Below are positions 38,060 through 45,280 of a DNA stretch of 64,000 bases, piece after piece. The notes beneath the pieces were generated by a model that had not been told where the DNA came from, ran no database searches, and worked only from the letters and a program-made list of their open reading frames with translations. Each line of letters starts with the position of its first letter. Position 1 is the first letter of the stretch. The stretch covers positions 124,001 through 188,000 of the forward strand of contig JAIETZ010000002.1 of assembly GCA_019744775.1 (NCBI GenBank), given 5' to 3'. A program made the position numbers and the translations under genes. This DNA is from Candidatus Obscuribacterales bacterium (GTDB taxonomy: Bacteria; Cyanobacteriota; Vampirovibrionia; Obscuribacterales; Obscuribacteraceae).

Positions 38060-38749
38060 ATGGACTTAAAGCTCCTAACGCCTATCCTACTGTCGTTTTT
38101 CATGGCTTCCGGCTGTTTAGCGAATTCGCTGTCCGGACAAGCTGTAGGCACGGTTGCCCATCAGGGGTGGATTGAAAGCTCCCCAGGGTTTAATGTGCGG
38201 ACTAGTCCGGAGACCTATTTCCGAGCCTATAACAAAGACTGTGTTCAGCTATTTTCCGGCGAGCTATTGCTCGTGGCTAAGGCGAGCGGAGTCGTCATAA
38301 CGCCTCTTGCTGTTACCTACGTGAAGGCAGATTCCATCGTGCTCTTTCGCGTCAACACCGGCATTGAAAGAGTATTCGTACTCTCAGTGCCAGGCAAGAA
38401 TTCGGTTGCCACCATAGCCAACAATCACGCAGCTCGTCTGCATGCCGGTCACGAAGTAGTCGTGACTGATCACCAACCACGCATTCGTGAGACGCGTCAG
38501 TCCGACTCAATTGGCAGGCGGGAATTTCGCGCCTTTTCCGTCGGTCACGATCTCTATATGACCACAACTGAATTCTCCATCTGGCATGTTGTAAGTTTAT
38601 GCCCGCTGTTTCAAGCATCCGATCCACTTTCACGCTGGACCAGAGCTCAGGTTTTGAAAACAGCCAATGTGGTCGACCTGGTTATGGCTAAACACGGAGA
38701 GTATCTCACTCAACCGTTAGATGAATTGTTGGATTTTGAGCCACTTTAA
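38060..38749 (+). CDS. Lipoprotein with FecR-like domain
   Basis: This 229-residue protein has a lipoprotein-type signal (FFMASGCLAN: lipobox ASGC), so it is probably lipid-anchored. The following part contains LLLVAKASGVVITPLAVTYVKADSIVLFRVNTGIERVFVLSV and 'HAARLHAGHEVVVTD', the FecR-like beta pattern that also ends the giant protein at 50643-64000 ('ALTAGQEAVLG'). The shared form suggests a common envelope function. I infer a regulatory or binding role only. Confidence 0.65.
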   Translation: MDLKLLTPILLSFFMASGCLANSLSGQAVGTVAHQGWIESSPGFNVRTSPETYFRAYNKDCVQLFSGELLLVAKASGVVITPLAVTYVKADSIVLFRVNTGIERVFVLSVPGKNSVATIANNHAARLHAGHEVVVTDHQPRIRETRQSDSIGRREFRAFSVGHDLYMTTTEFSIWHVVSLCPLFQASDPLSRWTRAQVLKTANVVDLVMAKHGEYLTQPLDELLDFEPL

Positions 38750-38788
38750 TCCACTAAGCCTGCATTAAACCCTGATAGAATGGCCCAC

Positions 38789-39181
38789 ATGAAAGTAAAG
38801 CGCTTACTATTAACACTTTTAGTTCTGGCATTAAGCCTTCAAGCCGCCGCATTACCGGCTGCCTGCTGTGCAGCGACGTTGAGCCAGCCAGCCCACTGCG
38901 CTGCAGTAGTCAAAAAGTGTTGTGCGGTAAAACCAATGCCTTGTTGTCAGATACAACAAGGTAATTGCAACACCCGACCGCAACCTCCGGAAGATCGCTT
39001 AGCTTCAGCAGATCAATTGACTGCTCAATTATCAGAATCAGATTTAGTCCTGCGCCAAGTTGTACTTGATGTTTCATCACAAGAGTTGATGCGTCAGGCG
39101 ACGACCACGCGCGTTGCTATCAATACGGAAAAATACAAACCGGACAGACTCTACATACTTAATCGTGCACTTTTGATGTGA
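38789..39181 (+). CDS. Cys-rich exported protein
   Basis: This 130-residue protein has a signal peptide (LLLTLLVLALSLQAAALPA) followed directly by Cys-rich segments (ACCAATLSQPAHCAAVVKKCCAV, MPCCQIQQGNC), then a hydrophilic C-terminus. Cys pairs beside His suggest metal binding, most likely copper given the next gene. I chose ATG 38789; the frame also has an ATG at 38780. Confidence 0.6.
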   Translation: MKVKRLLLTLLVLALSLQAAALPAACCAATLSQPAHCAAVVKKCCAVKPMPCCQIQQGNCNTRPQPPEDRLASADQLTAQLSESDLVLRQVVLDVSSQELMRQATTTRVAINTEKYKPDRLYILNRALLM

Positions 39182-39192
39182 ACAGGCTTTTG

Positions 39193-39217
39193 CAATGGCG
39201 CATTTCATGCGCCCGTA
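39193..39217. repeat. Degenerate REP-like hairpin
   Basis: GGCGCATTTCATGCGCCC, followed by GTACGTAG, is a variant of the REP hairpin seen elsewhere in the host region, with the loop changed. It lies in the short gap before the copper-binding protein gene. Confidence 0.6.
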
Positions 39218-39248
39218 CGTAGTTTGTTTATTTCAAAGGAGATTTCTT

Positions 39249-39671
39249 ATGAATAGAATGTTCATTATTGCCGTGGCGTTGTTTGCACTTATGGCAGGAT
39301 TGATGCCTGCTCAAGTAATTGCTCCAGCATCAGCCATGGATCATGCTCAACATCAAGCTTGCATTAAAGAGTGCCACACATGCGGAGAGGTGTGCAAAAA
39401 GGCAATTAGTTATAGCAAGAAAAAAGGTGGTGCGCTTGCAAATGCTAAGCACATCAATGCGCTTGAAGATTGCGCTTCTGCCTGCAGAATCAGCGAGGAC
39501 TACATGACGAGGAATTCCGACCTCATGAAGAAGACCTGCGCCCTCTGCGAGGAAGTATGCCGCAAGTGTGCCGAATCATGCGACCAATTCAAAGACGACG
39601 CTGAAATGAAGGCATGCGCTGAGGAGTGCCGCAAATGCGCGGATTCTTGCAAGAAGATGCAGGAGAGCTAG
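39249..39671 (+). CDS. Four-helix bundle copper-binding protein (Csp/DUF326-like), exported
   Basis: This 140-residue protein has a signal peptide (MNRMFIIAVALFALMAGLMP...) and a mature part with regular Cys spacing typical of copper storage proteins: CIKECHTCGEVCKKA, DCASACRIS, CALCEEVCRKCAESC, CAEECRKCADSC. In this family many Cys point into the core of a four-helix bundle and bind Cu(I). AAGGAG precedes ATG 39249. Its upstream neighbour is also Cys-rich and exported, and the two may form a copper-handling pair. Confidence 0.85.
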   Translation: MNRMFIIAVALFALMAGLMPAQVIAPASAMDHAQHQACIKECHTCGEVCKKAISYSKKKGGALANAKHINALEDCASACRISEDYMTRNSDLMKKTCALCEEVCRKCAESCDQFKDDAEMKACAEECRKCADSCKKMQES

Positions 39672-39683
39672 CGTAGGATTAGT

Positions 39684-39813
39684 GGGGGCGCATGCAATGC
39701 GCCCCTACGCCTTGTTAACTGCGTCTTCGTCTACACGCGCTTGTCCGATCCGTTGTGCGGGCATGCGTATACGTTTCCGAAGTATTGTAGGGGCGCATTG
39801 CATGCGCCCTTAC
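39684..39813. repeat. Inverted pair of REP hairpins
   Basis: GGGCGCATGCAATGCGCCCC followed by TACG (39686-39709) and its reverse complement preceded by GTAG (39787-39813) lie 80 nt apart between two convergent genes. They form a BIME-like unit and may act as transcription end or RNA stabiliser. The orientation is opposite, so the two could also fold together. Confidence 0.82.
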
Positions 39814-39824
39814 ATGTTTACGGA

Positions 39825-42800
39825 CTACTTCTTCCCACCCGCAACAAGTTGCGGAATTGGCAAGCTCGGCTTCTTGCTGAAGTCGGGCAGCTTCACTGGG
39901 TTTTTCTCCAGCGATTCCGTCAACAACTCAATACCTTTCTCCAGCTGCGGATCACGTTCGGCGACGTGGTCTTGCGGTGAGATATCGATGTCGTGGTCGG
40001 GATCTGTTCCGTAGTTTTCGACAGCCCAGCCTACATCTTTAAACCAGAATGAAAATTCAGGTTGAGTTGTAATCGTGCCATCAACAAGACGGTGATTCGG
40101 ACTGATACCGATGACACCGCCCCATGTGCGCTTACCAACCAGCGGTCCAAGCTTGTACAATTTAAATCCGTGGCTGAAGATGTCTCCGTCAGACCCGGCT
40201 TTTTCGTTTGTCAGACAAACCATAGGACCAAAAGGAGCTTCGTATGGATAGGAGACAGGTCTTCCCCACCTTGGCACACTATAGCCAACGCGTTTTCTGG
40301 CAAGCTTCTCCAAGAGCAATCCGGAAACGTGTCCACCGCGATTGTAGCGGACATCAATAACTAGACCCATCCTGTGCATTTCCAACAAGTAGCCTCGATG
40401 GAATTCGGCAAAGCCTGGTGGTCCCATATCCGGAATGTGTAGATAACCGAGTTTGCCTTTGCTCTTCTCGTGCACAATTCGTCTATTGGTTTCAACCCAA
40501 TTGCGATAGCGAAGGGTATGCTCTTCTCTTAGCGTCTTCACGACGACTTGTCGCTTGGCGCCAGACGACGACATGATAGTCAGAGCGACATTCTTGTCAC
40601 CCGTATTTACCAACAACTCTTGCAATGAGCAGTCTTTACGGATAGCACGTCCACCGACAGCGACAATGAATTCGCCTTCGTTAACATTGACACCTGGCTC
40701 AGCGAGAGGTGAATCACAGCCTCTGTCCCAAGAGTCGCCACGAATTATGCGATCGATGCGATACGCAGTTTTCTTCTCGTCAAAGGAAATATCCGCTCCT
40801 AAAAATCCTTGTTGGTAATAAGGCGGATGACGATGGTCGCCAAGGAATTCGTAGACGTGAGATGTTCCTAGCTCGCCGTGCATTTCCCAAATCAAATCGG
40901 ACAATTCACTGCGCGTTCTAACGAGCGGAAGCAACTTCGCATAACGCTTATGAACAAACGGCCAATCAATGTCGGACATTTTCTCGTCCCAGAATTGGTC
41001 GATTTGCATGCGCCAAGCTTCATCATACATTTGCTGCCATTCTTGTTTAGGTTCAACAAGGACATGAGCGCGTCCGAGGTCAACCCAACCACTCTTGCGT
41101 CCCACTTCATCGGAAACGGCAGCTGGCGCATCTGAAGACAACGGTGCCAAAGCATCGACAACTCTGATTTTGTTTCTGCTTCTGTAGAACAAACTGCGAT
41201 GATCATTAGCAAGTCTAATCTTTTCGGCATCAGACGCTATGGTCACCAACTTTTGATCTTTGAGATCATAAGCCATCAGTGTTCCTAAATTGGCGCCTTC
41301 ACCCAACCAATCAAAGTCGCGGCGAATACCCTTCACAGCAAGCTTGGTAAATATCACTCTGTCTTTTACAGCGACAAGCTTCGGGTAGCGACCTTCCTCG
41401 ACAGGGAATGCCAGAATGCGGCTGCTTATACCGTCGAAGTCGATTTCGACTGGCGGCACATCGTCTTTACCGTTTTCCTTCTCCGCCTTTTTATCATCCT
41501 TCTTTGCCTCAACCGGTAATTCACCTGCAATAGGCATCGGCTTTTTGATAAATGGCGATGGCGTGTCCTTCTTAAGAGGCACAACGAAAGGACGGGCTGC
41601 CTGCGGGAAGCTCAATTCAAATTGATGCTCGTCATAAACAGGATTGAAATCACGCACACCGATGAAGTACAGATACTTGCCTTCAGGATCAAACGAAGGG
41701 CAGTAATCCGTGCGCAGAGCATCTGTCACATCGTGTTTTTTACCATTCGCGACATCAAGTATACGAATGATGGAGAATTTCATGCGCTCCCAGTCTTCAA
41801 AATAAAGATCCGGGCTCCAGCTGTAAGCCAGCCATTTTCCATCCGGAGACCAAGCAAGATCACATATTCGCGCGGATGCACTTTCGTCCACCTTGCGCAT
41901 TATCTTAGCCTTCACATCCAGAATAAACAATTCTTGGCGATGATTGGCAATTGCAATTGTGTCTTCTTTGGGAGACGGCACAAGTTCTGTTATGCGACCA
42001 ATTTGATCAGCAGTGACGACAACAGGTTCTTCACTCTGGTCAGCATAATGAATTTCAACTTGATCATGACCAGGTTGATCATTTACAACGGCAAAGCGTT
42101 TTCCGTCGGAGAGCCATTCGGATAAGCGATAACGCACACGACTGCCAACACCATGTTGAATTGGTGCTTCTTCCCAAAGCGGCATCGTGAAAGGCTGACC
42201 GCGAGAGATGAGAGCGACCGAATGTCCCTTTGGATGTGGCGAGACGTGCTCCAAGCGATCAGCGACAGGGACAAATTTTCTTGTTGACTGTGTAGGCGCC
42301 GATGGAATTAGTACATCAAGACGGTGCACCGAATTATCGAATGTGTCCAACACATAGATGTCGCCACCGGCTGTGTAGACGATACGCTTGCCGTCTGTAG
42401 ACGGATAGCGGACATAGTATTCGTCGTGATCGCTATGATGTTTTAGATCCGAGCCATTGGATTCGCACGAATAGATATTTCCTACACCTTCGTGATCAGA
42501 CAGGAAATAGACGCGCTGCCCAATCCACATTGGACAGACCAAGTTACCTTTTAACTCGATAAGACGCTCAAACTCACCTTTACCTTTGGCATCAACCCAA
42601 AGATCTCCGGCAAGTCCACCACGATATCTCTTCCATCTGGCAGGATCACTGTTATTGCGACCAATAACTGTGGCATTGTCATCACCCATGGAGATGGTTT
42701 GTCCGTCGCCGTAATTGAAAGGTCTTACCGCACCTGTTTCTACATCAATTGCATAAAGCTGCATGGCATTGATGAAAGCTGAGCGGTAATTCGACGCAAA

Positions 42801-43109
42801 CAAAATTTCCTTGCCATCTTTTGTCCATCCGGACAGTTGGTGGACATATGTTCCCAAGTAAGAAATTCGCTTGGGGTCACCACCCTTTGCCGGCATCACA
42901 TAAATTTCCGGATTGCCTTCTTCAGTGCAGATAAAAGCAATTCGCTTACCATCCGGCGAAAAACGCGGCATCGAGCTAACACCCTTACCGGCTGTCAGGC
43001 GCCTAGCAATTCCTCCCTCAGAAGGTACCGACCAAAGATCGTCCTCACACGTGAAGACTATGTTGTCAGCATAAATTGTAGGGAAGCGATAATAACCTTT
43101 GACGCTCAT
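39825..43109 (-). CDS. Tricorn protease homologue
   Basis: This 1094-residue peptidase (family S41 tricorn) has two N-terminal beta-propellers (repeated 'FSPDGKRIAF', 'WSPDGKWLAYSW', 'DPEGKYLYF' blades), a PDZ-like segment (GVNVNEGEFIVAVGGRAI) and a C-terminal serine protease core. Catalytic motifs match tricorn: GELGTSHVYE (Ser-His), NEKAGSDGDIF (nucleophile Ser and following Asp) and AVENYGTDPD (Glu). It degrades oligopeptides made by larger proteases in the cytosol. I chose the second ATG (43109), 8 nt after AGGAG; the first (43115) is too close. The usual length is about 1,050-1,100. Confidence 0.93.
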   Translation of the reverse strand: MSVKGYYRFPTIYADNIVFTCEDDLWSVPSEGGIARRLTAGKGVSSMPRFSPDGKRIAFICTEEGNPEIYVMPAKGGDPKRISYLGTYVHQLSGWTKDGKEILFASNYRSAFINAMQLYAIDVETGAVRPFNYGDGQTISMGDDNATVIGRNNSDPARWKRYRGGLAGDLWVDAKGKGEFERLIELKGNLVCPMWIGQRVYFLSDHEGVGNIYSCESNGSDLKHHSDHDEYYVRYPSTDGKRIVYTAGGDIYVLDTFDNSVHRLDVLIPSAPTQSTRKFVPVADRLEHVSPHPKGHSVALISRGQPFTMPLWEEAPIQHGVGSRVRYRLSEWLSDGKRFAVVNDQPGHDQVEIHYADQSEEPVVVTADQIGRITELVPSPKEDTIAIANHRQELFILDVKAKIMRKVDESASARICDLAWSPDGKWLAYSWSPDLYFEDWERMKFSIIRILDVANGKKHDVTDALRTDYCPSFDPEGKYLYFIGVRDFNPVYDEHQFELSFPQAARPFVVPLKKDTPSPFIKKPMPIAGELPVEAKKDDKKAEKENGKDDVPPVEIDFDGISSRILAFPVEEGRYPKLVAVKDRVIFTKLAVKGIRRDFDWLGEGANLGTLMAYDLKDQKLVTIASDAEKIRLANDHRSLFYRSRNKIRVVDALAPLSSDAPAAVSDEVGRKSGWVDLGRAHVLVEPKQEWQQMYDEAWRMQIDQFWDEKMSDIDWPFVHKRYAKLLPLVRTRSELSDLIWEMHGELGTSHVYEFLGDHRHPPYYQQGFLGADISFDEKKTAYRIDRIIRGDSWDRGCDSPLAEPGVNVNEGEFIVAVGGRAIRKDCSLQELLVNTGDKNVALTIMSSSGAKRQVVVKTLREEHTLRYRNWVETNRRIVHEKSKGKLGYLHIPDMGPPGFAEFHRGYLLEMHRMGLVIDVRYNRGGHVSGLLLEKLARKRVGYSVPRWGRPVSYPYEAPFGPMVCLTNEKAGSDGDIFSHGFKLYKLGPLVGKRTWGGVIGISPNHRLVDGTITTQPEFSFWFKDVGWAVENYGTDPDHDIDISPQDHVAERDPQLEKGIELLTESLEKNPVKLPDFSKKPSLPIPQLVAGGKK

Positions 43110-43182
43110 TGGCATCTCTCCTGACTATTTGCCCAAGGACAAGTCCTTATAGACTACACAATCAGGTCAGGTTTTTAAATCT

Positions 43183-43434
43183 TTAGGAGTGATTTTGCAA
43201 CAGCTTCTCGTATAGAACTTCAGGAGCAACATCAGCACCGTTTGGCCAACAGATAGTTCCAAGCTCTTTACTTACAGAGACTTCTTGAAATTTGCATGTG
43301 TCTAGAAGCGGTTCAAAAACACCGTTGAATTGAATCAATTCAGCAAGATCAATCTCTCCTGAAACATTGTCTTCAAATCGAACGAAGAGACGATAATCAC
43401 CAAGCGGCTTTACTTCTATAACGTCTTTCAACAT
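43183..43434 (-). CDS. DUF2442 protein
   Basis: This 83-residue protein has the DUF2442 pattern: VIEVKPLGDYRLFVRFEDNVSGEIDLAELI ... FQEVSVSKELGTICWPNGADVAPEVLYE. It is the downstream partner of a DUF4160 gene, 2 nt away, a pairing seen often in bacteria and suspected to be a toxin-antitoxin-like unit. GGAG lies upstream of ATG 43434. Confidence 0.85.
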   Translation of the reverse strand: MLKDVIEVKPLGDYRLFVRFEDNVSGEIDLAELIQFNGVFEPLLDTCKFQEVSVSKELGTICWPNGADVAPEVLYEKLLQNHS

Positions 43435-43436
43435 CT

Positions 43437-43697
43437 TTACTCCAACGGATCGATTTGCTTCAACGGTTCGTGCTCTCTTGCAAGGTTCCAATTTTCAGTT
43501 AGCTCTTGTTGATGTAATGATGCCCATTCCATCACTAGTCCTAAGACTCTCGGAGATAACTGCCCTTCTTTGAGATTGAGTGTCTCAATGTTCACTATTG
43601 CTTTTTGCTCTGCGTATCGAACATGGAAATGAGGGGGCTCATGATCATTGTAGTACATGACAATACTGATACCCAAAAAACGACTAATTTCCGGCAT
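43437..43697 (-). CDS. DUF4160 protein
   Basis: This 86-residue protein shows the DUF4160 signature: MPEISRFLGISIVMYYNDHEPPHFHVRYAEQKAIVNIETL. The HEPPHFH block with its conserved His residues identifies the family. It is the first gene of the DUF4160-DUF2442 pair. The biochemical role is not established. Confidence 0.88.
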   Translation of the reverse strand: MPEISRFLGISIVMYYNDHEPPHFHVRYAEQKAIVNIETLNLKEGQLSPRVLGLVMEWASLHQQELTENWNLAREHEPLKQIDPLE

Positions 43698-43812
43698 ATG
43701 ACCTCCTGCACCAACTAGACCCGTCTATAGGTAAAACGGTCAAGAGGTACAAAAAGTTCAATTGGTAGATTAAATGCCAAAGCGAATTAATCTGCCAATT
43801 TTACAAAAGAGA

Positions 43813-43835
43813 AGGACCGCTATAAAAGCGGTCCT
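43813..43835 (-). terminator. Terminator after nrdB
   Basis: AGGACCGCT and AGCGGTCCT form a 9-bp perfect stem with a 5-nt loop. On the - strand the arm is followed by TCTCTTTTG, a weak T-run. It lies 46 nt after the nrdB stop and separates it from the DUF pair. Confidence 0.7.
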
Positions 43836-43880
43836 GCGCCTGTGGTTCGCCACCTACATTTTCATTATACCCGGAGCAAC

Positions 43881-45032
43881 TTAGTCCCAGCTCAAGGCTC
43901 CGCCGACTTGGTAGTCGATTACGCGGGTTTCGAAGAAGTTTTTCTCTTTCTTCAAGTCCAGCATTTCGCTCATCCATGGGAATGGATTCTTGGCGCCGGC
44001 GTATTGCTCAGGTAGACCAATTTGCTTGCAACGGCGATTGGCTACGAAGCGTAAGTAGTCGTAGAACATGTTGACGTTGAGTCCTAATACTCCGCGCGGC
44101 ATGGTGTCTTCGGCGTACTTGTATTCGAGATCGACGCCTTGCTTGATGAGGTCGACCATTTCTTGTTGGAATTCCGGTGTCCAGAGATGTGGATTTTCAG
44201 CTTTGATTTGGTTGATGACGTCGATACCAAAATTCAGGTGCATCGACTCATCGCGAAGAATGTATTGGAATTCTTCCGATGCTCCGGTCATCTTGTTTTG
44301 GCGACCGAATGAAAGCATTTGCACAAAGCCTACGTAGAAGAAGATGCCTTCCATGATTACGTAGAAACCAATTAAGTTACGAAGCAAGCGCTGATCTGTA
44401 GCAAATGTGCCAGTCTTGAAATTCGGATCAGCAAGCTCCGTAGTAAATTGCATTTCGAAAGCATTCTTTGCGTGAATGCCTGGAATTTCACGGTACATGT
44501 TGAAGATTTCGCCTTCGTCTAAGCCAAGACTTTCAACAACGTACTGGTAAGCATGCGTATGCAAAGCTTCTTCAAAAGCTTGTCTCAAAAGATACTGACG
44601 GCACTCAGGATTAGTAATGTGTCTGTAGATAGCCAATACTAAGTTGTTAGCAACGAGTGAATCGGCAGTCGAGAAAAAGCCGAGGTTGCGCTTAATAATT
44701 CGACGCTCGTCCTCGGTCAAACCATTTGGGTCTTTCCAGAGAGCAATATCGCGGCTCATGCTAATTTCTTGCGGCATCCAGTGGTTGGCGCACGCATCTA
44801 AGTACTTCTGCCACGCCCAGTCGTATTTAAAGGGCACCAATTGGTTCAAATCGGCTCTGCAATTGATGATTGCCTTCTCGTCGACTGTTATGCGGTGAGA
44901 GTCCATTCCAATCACTTCAGCGCCCGTATAACCGGCACCACCATTTATGACTGGAGCCGGCGGGGTAGCCGGAGTCGGAGGAGTAGCTACTGCCTGTGCC
45001 AAACCCTGTCCTAAACCCTCGAAATTAAGCAT
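43881..45032 (-). CDS. nrdB: Ribonucleotide reductase class Ia, beta subunit
   Basis: This 383-residue protein is the radical-carrying small subunit. The diiron ligand segments are visible ([41 protein letters not shown]), with the helical R2 core between. The C-terminus ([11 protein letters not shown]) is the tail that docks in the alpha subunit. A 25-residue Pro/Thr/Ala-rich N-terminal extension precedes the core. It lies downstream of nrdA, 249 nt apart, with its own upstream motif shared with nrdA, and thus probably its own promoter. Confidence 0.95.
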   Translation of the reverse strand: MLNFEGLGQGLAQAVATPPTPATPPAPVINGGAGYTGAEVIGMDSHRITVDEKAIINCRADLNQLVPFKYDWAWQKYLDACANHWMPQEISMSRDIALWKDPNGLTEDERRIIKRNLGFFSTADSLVANNLVLAIYRHITNPECRQYLLRQAFEEALHTHAYQYVVESLGLDEGEIFNMYREIPGIHAKNAFEMQFTTELADPNFKTGTFATDQRLLRNLIGFYVIMEGIFFYVGFVQMLSFGRQNKMTGASEEFQYILRDESMHLNFGIDVINQIKAENPHLWTPEFQQEMVDLIKQGVDLEYKYAEDTMPRGVLGLNVNMFYDYLRFVANRRCKQIGLPEQYAGAKNPFPWMSEMLDLKKEKNFFETRVIDYQVGGALSWD

Positions 45033-45194
45033 TTATGCCTCTCTTTTTAACGCTCCGGTTTCGGCATCGCCTGCACCTTCGCTTGCTGTCCAGCTTCCCG
45101 CGTTTGCTCAGCAGCGACCTGTTCATCACAGCTCTTGCTTCGCTTCATTCACTCAAACGTCAAGCAACCATCCACCCCTACTAAAGATATATAC

Positions 45195-45211
45195 CATACT
45201 ATTGTATGTAT
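45195..45211 (-). promoter_or_regulatory. nrd-shared motif upstream of nrdB
   Basis: CATAC-TATT-GTATG is a near-palindrome, and the 13-mer CTATTGTATGTAT (45199-45211) is repeated exactly upstream of nrdA. Two genes of one pathway sharing it suggests a common regulator such as NrdR, although it does not match the NrdR consensus closely. Confidence 0.55.
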
Positions 45212-45244
45212 ATATCGCTGATTTGGCAAGTTAATTCACCCGCC

Positions 45245-45268
45245 GGGCGCATGCAATGCGCCCCTACA
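45245..45268. repeat. REP hairpin between nrdA and nrdB
   Basis: GGGCGCATGCAATGCGCCCC followed by TAC is a full copy of the host REP element. It lies 13 nt after the nrdA stop, where it may stabilise the nrdA mRNA or end transcription. Confidence 0.85.
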
Positions 45269-45280
45269 AAACCGAAATCA

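Noticed and set aside
45195-45211. Calling the shared nrd motif a proven NrdR box
   Set aside because: It differs from the usual NrdR consensus, and paired boxes at fixed distance are not visible; I list it only as a shared motif.
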